This document shows, piece after piece, positions 25,619-33,502 of a DNA stretch of 39,808 nucleotides; within the stretch, counting starts at the first letter, position 1; every line of letters starts with the position of its first letter. Source of the DNA: a virus; the IMG/VR virus record IMGVR_UViG_3300013108_000255, positions 1-39,808 of that record; one strand, written 5' to 3'. The position numbers and the translations under genes were made by a program. The notes beneath the pieces were generated by a model. That model did not search any database. It saw only the letters and a program-made list of their open reading frames with translations, and had not been told where the DNA came from.

Positions 25619-27973
25619 ATGAATATTGGTGATAATAAAATAACTGAAAAAAGTAGAATTAAAGTTTATTGGGATGATAAACCAGAAAATTATAGTACTG
25701 AGGGTAAGAATAGGATTAAAGCTCACTTCTCTAATCAGTATGGTGTGCCAAAAACTAGAATTAATGTAGTATTCAGACCAGTCAAAAGTGGGGATAACGA
25801 AGATTTAATATCTATTGAGGATGCTACCGTAGATAATATAATGGATGTACAATACCAAAGGGAATTGTATAAAGAGTGGATAAAACGTGAGGAAAAGGAC
25901 GTTGATTTTGACCGTTTAATGAAGTTGGATGACCAAGTAAACGCCGCACTTAATTTAGAAGATGTTGAAACTAAACATAGAAAGTGGGAAATCAAGAAAT
26001 TGTTAATTGATAACTTTTTATGTTATGGTGATGATAACAATGTAGACTTCTCTAAGTTACTAGGATTTAATGTTGTAACTTCGGAACCAGCCAATCAAGG
26101 GGGTAAGAGTACTTTTATAGTGGACGCTATTAAATTCCTGTTATATGGTATTACAACCAAAACTGATAAAAATGAAGAAGTTTTTAATATGTTCCGTGAT
26201 AAAGATTCAGTTAAACTTGAAGGTCATATTGAAACTGAAAACGGATTATTCGCTATCGAAAGAACATTAACACGTAAATTAAAAAAAGCGGGTGGCTACA
26301 ACATAAAGAATACGGTTAATTACTACGAGATTTTACCAAATGGTGATAAGGTAATTAAAGAGGGTGAACACGCTATACAAACAACTAAGTTATTAGAGGA
26401 AGTGATTGGACCTAAAAATGACTTTGAGATGGTAATCATGGCTACGGGTTCTAACTTAGAGAATTTAATCGAAACTAAACCTACTGAACGTGGAAAGTTA
26501 TTGACTAGATTTATTGGTTTAGAAATAATAGAGAAAAAAGAAATTACTGCCAAAAAATTATATAGTGACTTCTCTAAGACGATGAAATCTAATGTCTACA
26601 ATTTAATAGATTTAAATGATGAAATCGAACAGATGAAAAAAACTATTGAAGACTCTGGTTTATTAAATAAACAATTAGATTCTGAATTAAAGGATACTGA
26701 AGCAGAAATTACTACTAAAAATGGTGAGAAAGAAACACTTTTAAGTAGGAAAATTGTGATTGACCAAGCTATTCTTAGTTTAAATCCAGCAAATATTAAA
26801 AATGAGTTAAAGAATATTGAAGCTAAGGGTAAAGGGTTAAATACTAAAAAAACTGAAATTAATGAAGAAGTTGCTAAAATCTCTGGGATAACTTATGATG
26901 AATTATTGTATAGTGAATTAAATACTCAAAGAAATACATTGCAAGCGACTAATATGCAATTAGAATCGGAAATACTTAGACTTAATAAGTTAGTAAAAGA
27001 GTTAAAAGAAGGTGAGATATGTCCAACTTGCAAACGACCATTAGATGACGTTGACCACAGCCAAGACATTAAGAAAAATGAAGAATTGGCTGCAGCTCAT
27101 AGAATCACAATAACTGAAAATACAACATCTATCGGTAATATTACTAAACAAATAGAGGAAATCGATAAGATTAAAGTTATTATAGATAAGAAAAATAAGT
27201 TAGAATTAGAACTAAGTAAGATTGAGGTTGATTTAGGTTCATTGAAGAATGATTATCGTGAAAAGAAATTAGACTTAAAGGGTTATGAAAATAACATGAC
27301 AGCAATTACTAATAATCAGAATATAGATTCAGAGGTTACAAAGATTAGTACTGAATTATTGGTGTTAAGTAATACTAAAACGGTTAAAATAACTGAAATT
27401 GAACGAAATAAGAACGTTATCGCAAACAGTCAGACAAAAATTGACGAAAATAATAGTCTAATCAAGACAATTAATAAGGAGTCTGAGGTTGAAAAAATAT
27501 TTAAGTCATATATTGAGATGGTTGGTAAGAAAGGTATTAGTAAATTAGTATTACGTTCGGTATTACCAGTAATTAACTCTGAATTATATAACTTATTAGA
27601 CGGTGTGTGTGATTTCTCTATTGAGATGACTATGAATTCTAAAAATGAGGTTGATTTCTCGTTAATTAAAGATGATGTACCTAAATCTCTTAAAAGTGGT
27701 TCTGGATTTGAACGAACCGCATCTGCATTAGCATTAAGATGTGTGTTAGGTAAATTATCTTCATTACCTAAACCCAATTTTATTGCTTTTGATGAAGTAC
27801 TTGGAAAAGTATCTGATGAAAATTTGGATAATATTAGATTATTATTTGATAGAATCAAAGACATGTATGATATAGTATTTTTAATAACGCACAATCACAT
27901 TGTGAATGATTGGGCAGATAATATAATATCGGTAGTTAAGAAAGACAACATATCCACTATTACAACAAAATAG
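25619..27973 (+). CDS. SbcC/Rad50-type ATPase subunit (T4 gp46-like) with N-terminal extension
   Basis: 784 residues. A roughly 120-residue N-terminal extension precedes the usual start of the family (W-E-I-K-K-L-L-I-D-N-F). Walker A is A-N-Q-G-G-K-S-T near residue 157, lacking the usual N-G-x-G form. Two coiled-coil arms flank a zinc hook C-P-T-C near 467. The signature region is K-S-G-S-G-F-E-R near 692, Walker B is F-I-A-F-D-E-V near 720, and the H-loop is L-I-T-H-N near 757. ATP binding would drive DNA-end processing with SbcD. Length is greater than T4 gp46 (about 560) owing to longer coils plus the extension. Confidence 0.9.
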   Translation: MNIGDNKITEKSRIKVYWDDKPENYSTEGKNRIKAHFSNQYGVPKTRINVVFRPVKSGDNEDLISIEDATVDNIMDVQYQRELYKEWIKREEKDVDFDRLMKLDDQVNAALNLEDVETKHRKWEIKKLLIDNFLCYGDDNNVDFSKLLGFNVVTSEPANQGGKSTFIVDAIKFLLYGITTKTDKNEEVFNMFRDKDSVKLEGHIETENGLFAIERTLTRKLKKAGGYNIKNTVNYYEILPNGDKVIKEGEHAIQTTKLLEEVIGPKNDFEMVIMATGSNLENLIETKPTERGKLLTRFIGLEIIEKKEITAKKLYSDFSKTMKSNVYNLIDLNDEIEQMKKTIEDSGLLNKQLDSELKDTEAEITTKNGEKETLLSRKIVIDQAILSLNPANIKNELKNIEAKGKGLNTKKTEINEEVAKISGITYDELLYSELNTQRNTLQATNMQLESEILRLNKLVKELKEGEICPTCKRPLDDVDHSQDIKKNEELAAAHRITITENTTSIGNITKQIEEIDKIKVIIDKKNKLELELSKIEVDLGSLKNDYREKKLDLKGYENNMTAITNNQNIDSEVTKISTELLVLSNTKTVKITEIERNKNVIANSQTKIDENNSLIKTINKESEVEKIFKSYIEMVGKKGISKLVLRSVLPVINSELYNLLDGVCDFSIEMTMNSKNEVDFSLIKDDVPKSLKSGSGFERTASALALRCVLGKLSSLPKPNFIAFDEVLGKVSDENLDNIRLLFDRIKDMYDIVFLITHNHIVNDWADNIISVVKKDNISTITTK

Positions 27974-27983
27974 TGGATAATAT

Positions 27984-28014
27984 TTGGTTGGTTATAAAAA
28001 AATTAGTATCTTAG
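27984..28014 (+). promoter_or_regulatory. Bacteroidetes-type promoter, imperfect
   Basis: TTG at 27984-27986, 20 bases, then TATCTTAG at 28007-28014 (one mismatch to TAnnTTTG). It precedes the two-gene unit at 28041-29043. Confidence 0.6.
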
Positions 28015-28040
28015 AATAATAAACAATAAAAAAATATGAT

Positions 28041-28532
28041 ATGGAGTTTAAAAATTTTATAATTTTTGCCTTTGGTGAGTTACATGATATGGAACTATAT
28101 ATTGAAAAAATTGCATGTAAAGACGTTAATTTATTTTCAGATGGTAAAGGTTTTGCTATTTATAATTTAACTAGTACTGCTAACGCTCACGAAATTAAGG
28201 ATTTTATTTCTAGTAAGAGTCGAACTATTATGGTTTATGAATTAGATGACAATAAAGTAGCCATGGACTTTCAAGATATAAATTTTGCTAAAATGTTGTT
28301 TCCAGATACTTATAAAAAGTACGTTAACAATATATCAGTAGATGAAATCATGAACGAATATAAAGGTCGGACAGAAGTTAGTGATAGTGTAGTTGATGTA
28401 GAAGAACTAAATATAGAAGATTTGAGTAGCTTTGAAGCCAAACAAGAAATTGATAAATTATTAGATAAAGGTTATAATAATTTAAATAATAAGGAATTGG
28501 AAAACTTAAAACTACTCACAAAGATGGTGTAA
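28041..28532 (+). CDS. Hypothetical protein
   Basis: 163 residues. The first 100 residues are alpha/beta with a hydrophobic start (F-I-I-F-A-F-G); the centre is acidic. The C-terminal segment E-I-D-K-L-L-D-K-G-Y-N-N-L-N-N-K-E resembles a short helical tail found on many Bacteroidetes proteins, in which a helix is followed by a G-x-x-x-L-T/N-x-x-E turn. No catalytic motif. It is co-transcribed with the YfiR-like gene (one-base gap). Confidence 0.72.
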   Translation: MEFKNFIIFAFGELHDMELYIEKIACKDVNLFSDGKGFAIYNLTSTANAHEIKDFISSKSRTIMVYELDDNKVAMDFQDINFAKMLFPDTYKKYVNNISVDEIMNEYKGRTEVSDSVVDVEELNIEDLSSFEAKQEIDKLLDKGYNNLNNKELENLKLLTKMV

Positions 28533-28533
28533 A

Positions 28534-29043
28534 ATGTATAAGAGATTACTTATATTATTTACTTTTATAACTATAACCCTAACTAGTATGTCTCTTTTAG
28601 TGGAAGACTTAATACACGTTAGGGCTTTTTTGGTTTATAATGTATCTAAACATATCACATATGGAATTGAAAAACAAAAAGGTGATTTTGTTATAGGTGT
28701 TTATGGTGATAAACCAGTTGCGGAGTATCTAATAAGCTTGTCTAAATATAAGTCAGTAAATGAACGTAAATTAGTCGTTAAAAAAATAAATAGCGTATTT
28801 GAAGTGGTTGATTGTCATATCGTGGTAGCCCCAAATGATAAAATTGGTGACTTTAATGGTATATGTTATGTTGGTAATGTATTATTATTTTCTTATGGTA
28901 AAGACGCATTAGACAAAGGGGCGCATATTGCATCATATGTTGGTTCAGATAATAAACCTAAAATTATAATTTCAGTAGATAATATGTTAAACTGTAATTT
29001 GACTCCTAGTAAGGAATTAATTAATATGGTTGAAACTAAATAA
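28534..29043 (+). CDS. YfiR/DUF4154-like periplasmic protein
   Basis: 169 residues. Residues 4-22 form a signal peptide or membrane anchor. The rest follows the YfiR (DUF4154) pattern: an aromatic/hydrophobic opening helix, G-D-F-V-I-G-V-Y-G-D-K-P, a middle R-K-L-V-V-K-K, then C-H-I-V-V-A, a glycine-ended strand L-L-F-S-Y-G, and a late helix with L-T-P-S-K-E-L-I-N-M. In bacteria YfiR is a periplasmic repressor of a c-di-GMP synthase, and related proteins occur beside two-component systems. In a phage it might intercept an envelope signalling pathway. The family call is by pattern; the function is inferred. Confidence 0.68.
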   Translation: MYKRLLILFTFITITLTSMSLLVEDLIHVRAFLVYNVSKHITYGIEKQKGDFVIGVYGDKPVAEYLISLSKYKSVNERKLVVKKINSVFEVVDCHIVVAPNDKIGDFNGICYVGNVLLFSYGKDALDKGAHIASYVGSDNKPKIIISVDNMLNCNLTPSKELINMVETK

Positions 29044-29074
29044 TTGTTTTTTACTTTAAAAAATAGTATCTTTG
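29044..29074 (+). promoter_or_regulatory. Bacteroidetes-type promoter of the sigma gene
   Basis: TTG at 29044-29046, 20 bases, then TATCTTTG at 29067-29074, a perfect TAnnTTTG box; expected start near 29078 and a leader of about 36 bases. Confidence 0.8.
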
Positions 29075-29113
29075 TATTATAATAAATAATTTTATTTAAA
29101 GTAATATGAAATA

Positions 29114-29920
29114 ATGCAGAGTAATGATATAGTATTTAATTACTATCACGATATACATAAAGAAAATCCTTTAGAAGCTAAAGAAGAATTAAAATTAATT
29201 TCTAAAGCGCAGAAAGGTGATGAAAAGGCTAAAGATAAGGTAATAACATCTAACTTAAAGTTTGTAATAACCATTGCTAAAAAATATCAGAATCAAGGAT
29301 TACCATTAATAGATTTAATTAACGAAGGCAATATAGGTTTAATAAAGGCTATAGATAGATTTGAGGTAAGTAAAGGTTACAAATTTATATCTTATGCAGT
29401 TTGGTGGGTCAGACAAACAATAATTTCCGCAATTAACGAACAATCCAGAATCGTTAGAATACCAGTAAATCATGTAAACAGAATATTTTCATCAAAGGAT
29501 AGTGTTAATCGTTTTATTATGGAAAACGAAAGACTTCCAGAAATTGGCGATGAGTTAGATAATGGTGAGGTGGTTGATTTATATTTATTACCAGATAGTT
29601 TTACTTCAGAATCGTTAAACAACACTGTTGGTGATAAAGATACCGAATATTTAGATTTTTTAAATTCTGAAACTTCTGATATTATTCCAGATAAATCCTT
29701 AGAGACCGAATTATATAATATTATGGATTTTTTACCCGATAGAGAACATGATATCGTATTGAAATATTATGGTATGATGGGTAATGACGAACATAATCTA
29801 GAAGACTTGGCTAATGAATACGGAATTACAAAAGAAAGAGTTAGACAAATCAAAGAAAAAGCTATTCGCAAGTTAAGACATAATTCAATTAAACTATTCG
29901 AAATAATTAAAAATAAGTAA
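29114..29920 (+). CDS. RpoD-type sigma factor encoded by the phage
   Basis: 268 residues, close to the compact Bacteroidetes housekeeping sigma (about 287). Region 2 is well kept: N-L-K-F-V-I-T-I-A-K-K-Y at 47-58, D-L-I-N-E-G-N-I-G-L-I-K at 67-78, F-I-S-Y-A-V-W-W-V-R-Q at 91-101. The region-3 part (about 120-195) is divergent. Region 4 contains the helix-turn-helix L-E-D-L-A-N-E-Y-G-I-T-K-E-R-V-R-Q-I at 229-246. It should bind host RNA polymerase and redirect it to phage promoters. It is transcribed from a host-type promoter, so it can be made early; the TATTTAT motif before structural genes is the obvious candidate target, which is inference. Confidence 0.88.
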   Translation: MQSNDIVFNYYHDIHKENPLEAKEELKLISKAQKGDEKAKDKVITSNLKFVITIAKKYQNQGLPLIDLINEGNIGLIKAIDRFEVSKGYKFISYAVWWVRQTIISAINEQSRIVRIPVNHVNRIFSSKDSVNRFIMENERLPEIGDELDNGEVVDLYLLPDSFTSESLNNTVGDKDTEYLDFLNSETSDIIPDKSLETELYNIMDFLPDREHDIVLKYYGMMGNDEHNLEDLANEYGITKERVRQIKEKAIRKLRHNSIKLFEIIKNK

Positions 29921-29925
29921 TCGGA

Positions 29926-29940
29926 TATTTATCGTTATAA
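29926..29940 (+). promoter_or_regulatory. Putative late-type promoter motif
   Basis: TATTTATCGTTATAA, 11 bases before the ATG at 29952. Its centre deviates from the other copies. Confidence 0.38.
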
Positions 29941-29951
29941 ACTAATAATAA

Positions 29952-31487
29952 ATGAAATTATTTAAATTTAAGTATTTGGTTACGTTAACCGCATTAACCT
30001 TAGCTGGTTGTGCGGCTTACTTCTCAGTAATTGGTTTAAGTCAGTTGTTTGCTGGTGCTGGTACCGCCATAGTTGTAATGGCGTCAATATTAGAAGGTTC
30101 TAAATTAGTAGCGGCTTCACTATTAGAAAGATATTGGAAAATCATTAGTATTGGTCAAAAAACATTCTTCTCTATCGCCGTTGGAGTTTTAATGTGTATC
30201 ACTTCTGCTGGTATTTACGGGTTATTATCTAGTGGATACGAGAAGACGGCATCCAAATTAGGTATTCATGATACTGAAGTTGAATTAATTAATGCTAAAG
30301 TTGAGAATTACGAAAAAAATATTAGTAGTAATACTGAAATTATAACCACTAAAACTGAACGTGTTAAATCTTTAAGTGGACTGAGGGATAGACAAGAATC
30401 TAGATTAGATTCGTTAGATATTAAATCTGATTGGAGAAGTAGAAGTACTGCTAATAAAATTAGAAAGGATATTAAAATAGCTAACGAAGAAATTCAAAAG
30501 TTAAACTCCGAGATAGATGGGTTAGTAATTACTAATAGTGTTTTAATGGATTCTGTAGGTGCTAAGAAAATTACTATATTAGAAAAGGAAGCGAATAACG
30601 AAGCTGGGGCTGAATTAGGTCCACTTAAGTATTTAGCGGAACTTACTGATTCGGATATGGATACGGTTATTAGTTATTTCATATTAGCAATCATTATTGT
30701 ATTTGACCCACTGGCTATAGCTTTAGTTGTTGTTGCTAACAAATTAGCTATGAAAGACGAAAAAGAACAACCTAAAGTTGTCAATACCCCAAATATTAAT
30801 AATAGTGATGGTACTATATCAGAATCTAGAGAAGTAACGTATAAACACGGTATAGACCACCAAGAGTCAAATGACGATAAAACACCAGAAAACACTAAGG
30901 AAATATTAAATGAGGTATCACCTAAATTTAAAGAAGAGTTACAGTTTAATCCAGAAGATTGGCAAATAAAAGATTTCGAGTTTGAACCAAAAGGTATGCC
31001 TGAAGAAGTAGCTCAAGCTTCTGACGAAGTGTTTTGGGATGTGATAAATCAAGAGGAATCTGAGTTACTAGAAGATGATAATTATTGGGAATCATTAGAT
31101 GATGAAGAAAGTGATAAATCGGAAGAGACTACTAATGAAGTGTCAGATGTTCCGTTTGTTGTTAGTAAAATTGAAGAACCAGTTATTGACCCTTTGAATA
31201 TTCAAAAGAAAATAACTGAGAACCCATTACCACTAACTGCGGTAGTTGAAGAAGATAAAATTGAAATCCCAGAACTTCAAGTTGTTGAGAAACCAGTAAA
31301 AAATGCTTCAGAAATCTTAGATGATAAAATTTCGGAAGTTGAAGAAAAAGAAAATAAAGTAAATGAAATAATTAAACAAACTTTGGATAAAAAAGAACTT
31401 ACTAGAAGAGGTTTTTCAGTTAATGTCCCAAAGAATAAAAAACCTAATACTTCAATTAAGACTAACATAATAGAAACTAATGATTGA
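29952..31487 (+). CDS. Multi-pass membrane protein with coiled coil
   Basis: 511 residues. Probable membrane helices at about 8-28, 34-52, 70-92 and 239-262. The sequence L-E-G-S-K-L-V-A-A-S-L-L lies around the second helix and T-S-A-G-I-Y-G-L-L-S after the third. Residues about 105-215 are a coiled coil between membrane segments. The C-terminal 240 residues are highly acidic and look disordered. I recall similar membrane proteins as uncharacterised but common in marine T4-like phages. It overlaps the endolysin start by eight bases. A role in lysis or membrane association of the virion is possible; it does not look like a classical small holin. Confidence 0.75.
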   Translation: MKLFKFKYLVTLTALTLAGCAAYFSVIGLSQLFAGAGTAIVVMASILEGSKLVAASLLERYWKIISIGQKTFFSIAVGVLMCITSAGIYGLLSSGYEKTASKLGIHDTEVELINAKVENYEKNISSNTEIITTKTERVKSLSGLRDRQESRLDSLDIKSDWRSRSTANKIRKDIKIANEEIQKLNSEIDGLVITNSVLMDSVGAKKITILEKEANNEAGAELGPLKYLAELTDSDMDTVISYFILAIIIVFDPLAIALVVVANKLAMKDEKEQPKVVNTPNINNSDGTISESREVTYKHGIDHQESNDDKTPENTKEILNEVSPKFKEELQFNPEDWQIKDFEFEPKGMPEEVAQASDEVFWDVINQEESELLEDDNYWESLDDEESDKSEETTNEVSDVPFVVSKIEEPVIDPLNIQKKITENPLPLTAVVEEDKIEIPELQVVEKPVKNASEILDDKISEVEEKENKVNEIIKQTLDKKELTRRGFSVNVPKNKKPNTSIKTNIIETND

Positions 31488-32073
31488 TTATACGTTAGAA
31501 TTACCAGATAGTAATTATATTAGTGAGATGTCTGATAAACACCAAATAGTTATCGGACATTCTTATAGTAAGGATATGAATTACATTAGTCGTTGGACTA
31601 ATAGGTTGAATGGTAAATATCTTTACACGGTACCATTTAATATAGACAAAGATGGAACAGTATATCAACACTATGATGCTGATTTTACTAGTAGAATGTT
31701 TAATGATAAGTTCGATAGATATTTAATTGGTATTAATTTAGTTAATGAGGGATGGTTAGATTATAATGATAATGGTATTCTTTTAAATACATATAATGAT
31801 ATTTATAATATAGATGATGGTATTACCGAAATAGAATGGAGAGGTAAAACTATTTGGGCTAATTATACTGAAGAACAAATAAATTCTTTAGTTAGTTTAT
31901 GTAAGTATTTATGTGAGGAATATGATATACCACAATTTCCTTTATCACATAACACTTATAAGCCCAGAATGGAACATGTTGAAGGTATTGTATATAAGTC
32001 AAATTATAATGACTTATATAGAGATATAAGTCCAGCATTTCCATTTGTAAAATTTTTAGAAAACTTTAAATAA
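31480..32073 (+). CDS. Endolysin: N-acetylmuramoyl-L-alanine amidase (Amidase_2/PGRP fold)
   Basis: 197 residues. The Amidase_2 pattern is visible: I-V-I-G-H-S with zinc ligand His27, Y-T-V-P-F-N-I-D-K-D-G-T-V-Y-Q as the substrate-lining strand, I-G-I-N-L-V-N-E-G, and L-S-H-N-T-Y-K-P-R with His157. The third ligand is uncertain (His166 or Asp182 in Y-R-D-I-S-P). It would cut the amide bond between N-acetylmuramic acid and the peptide, releasing progeny. There is no signal peptide, so it needs a holin-like partner. It overlaps the upstream membrane-protein gene and is one base from the next gene. Confidence 0.85.
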   Translation: MIDYTLELPDSNYISEMSDKHQIVIGHSYSKDMNYISRWTNRLNGKYLYTVPFNIDKDGTVYQHYDADFTSRMFNDKFDRYLIGINLVNEGWLDYNDNGILLNTYNDIYNIDDGITEIEWRGKTIWANYTEEQINSLVSLCKYLCEEYDIPQFPLSHNTYKPRMEHVEGIVYKSNYNDLYRDISPAFPFVKFLENFK

Positions 32074-32074
32074 A

Positions 32075-32464
32075 ATGAATAAAACTAACGAAAGAGAAAT
32101 TAATAAAAAAATGATTCAGACTATCAATGAATATAAAACTATTGATAACGATAATGCAACTACGGATATCAGCAGTGAAGATTTGAATAGTGAGTTGGAA
32201 CAACTTAGAGCCATTAATGGTAGTGTAGAAATTAATAGTTTTAAAACATTTCCAGAAGATAAAAATGTTGTTATGACAGGTAAGTTTAATAACTTAGGTG
32301 ATTTTTCATTTCAAATGACTTTAGATAATAATGATGGGTTATATATTATTGCCAATAATGTTCAATTAGATAAAACTGTTAGTGACGTATTAACTAAATT
32401 AAGAGGACATTATAAAAATTGGTCTAACGAATGGAATCAAAAAATTATTGACGATTATAAATAA
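32075..32464 (+). CDS. Hypothetical phage protein
   Basis: 129 residues. The N-terminal half is polar and helical (N-E-R-E-I-N-K-K, S-E-D-L-N-S-E-L-E-Q-L). The C-terminal half is beta-rich and ends in a helix with Y-K-N-W-S-N-E-W-N. No known enzymatic motif. It sits between endolysin and spanin-like gene with one-base gaps on each side, so it is part of the same transcript. Confidence 0.72.
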   Translation: MNKTNEREINKKMIQTINEYKTIDNDNATTDISSEDLNSELEQLRAINGSVEINSFKTFPEDKNVVMTGKFNNLGDFSFQMTLDNNDGLYIIANNVQLDKTVSDVLTKLRGHYKNWSNEWNQKIIDDYK

Positions 32465-32465
32465 T

Positions 32466-33233
32466 ATGAAAGATAATAAGCAAAGAAATATGTTACTAGT
32501 GATAATCTTACTCTTAGGGGTAGGATTATTTGCTATGTATGATAGAACAAGAAAGTTAAGTAATAAGTTGGATATATCCGAACAAAATACTAAAGCGTTA
32601 ACCGATAGTATTAGGGTTGAAAAGAACAAATACGGTGAAGTAGTTACCTCTAAAAACGTTTTAGTCACTAAAAGTAAGGATTTATCTGATTTGAATAGTC
32701 AACTAGGTAATGAACTAAAAAGAACTAAAGGTAAAGTGAGTCAACTTAATATTATGATAGCTAAATTAGGTTTAGCTACTGGAGATACGATACATGACAC
32801 AATAGTTATAGAAACTAATTTAGTTAAAAAAGCTAATGGGATAAATGATTTAAAATGGAAATTAGACACAGCTTTCAACGATTCCAATTCTAGACATATT
32901 TCTGGTGTAACTACGGTTAAGGTAATTAATAAAGATAGTCTAATCTCGTTAGGTACTAAATTAGTAAAAGACGAAATGACCATTAAAATTACCACTGGTC
33001 TTAGAAAAAAGGATGGTAATATTGAAACATTTGCTAAATCTAGTTATCCTGGTTTTGAAACTTTAGAACAGCAAGGAGTGATTCTAGACCCTAAAAAACA
33101 TCCAGTACTAAAAGAATTTATTAAGAAAAAAAAGTGGGGCGTAGGACCTTATATTGGTATAGGGTTCGATGGAAACCTTAATTCTTCTATGCAAGTTGGA
33201 TTTGGTTTAAACTACTCATTATTTAAATTCTAA
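32466..33233 (+). CDS. Spanin-like envelope-spanning protein
   Basis: 255 residues from the ATG at 32466; an upstream in-frame codon at 32448 would overlap the previous gene. Residues about 9-25 are a single N-terminal membrane helix with a short cytoplasmic head. Residues about 30-105 are a coiled coil. The C-terminal segment (about 220-255) has alternating glycine and aromatic residues (G-V-G-P-Y-I-G-I-G-F, then G-F-G-L-N-Y-S) and ends in Phe, like an outer-membrane beta-hairpin. This inner helix, periplasmic coil and outer-membrane end layout, next to the endolysin, fits a unimolecular spanin that fuses the two membranes in lysis. The assignment is structural inference. Confidence 0.68.
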   Translation: MKDNKQRNMLLVIILLLGVGLFAMYDRTRKLSNKLDISEQNTKALTDSIRVEKNKYGEVVTSKNVLVTKSKDLSDLNSQLGNELKRTKGKVSQLNIMIAKLGLATGDTIHDTIVIETNLVKKANGINDLKWKLDTAFNDSNSRHISGVTTVKVINKDSLISLGTKLVKDEMTIKITTGLRKKDGNIETFAKSSYPGFETLEQQGVILDPKKHPVLKEFIKKKKWGVGPYIGIGFDGNLNSSMQVGFGLNYSLFKF

Positions 33234-33235
33234 AC

Positions 33236-33247
33236 TATTTATAATAT
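33236..33247 (+). promoter_or_regulatory. Putative late-type promoter motif
   Basis: TATTTATAATAT, ending at the base before the ATG at 33248. If active from here the mRNA could not include this start, so it may instead serve the gene at 33503. Confidence 0.38.
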
Positions 33248-33493
33248 ATGAGCAAAGTAAGGCAAATAATCAAAGAAGAGTTGACCAAATCTGAGGTGAA
33301 AGACGAGATTTCTAAAGCTATAACATCTAAGAAGCTAGAAGATGTTATAATCAAAGTAGTTAAGGATGAAATTGATTCTAAACATAAAGAATTAGACGAT
33401 AAGATTGTTGATATTGTAAAAGACGTTTTAGTTCAGTTTCATAAGACTTTATGGACAAAACGTAATTTCTGGAGCAATACATTAAAAAAATAA
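33248..33493 (+). CDS. Conserved-looking small phage protein
   Basis: 81 residues, almost entirely helical and rich in Lys/Glu/Asp. It starts S-K-V-R-Q-I-I-K-E-E-L and ends with H-K-T-L-W-T-K-R-N-F-W, a Trp-rich tail I recall from small proteins of marine T4-like phages, function unknown. It is ten bases from the large head-like protein downstream. A TATTTAT motif abuts its start codon. Confidence 0.74.
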   Translation: MSKVRQIIKEELTKSEVKDEISKAITSKKLEDVIIKVVKDEIDSKHKELDDKIVDIVKDVLVQFHKTLWTKRNFWSNTLKK

Positions 33494-33502
33494 TATAATA
33501 AA

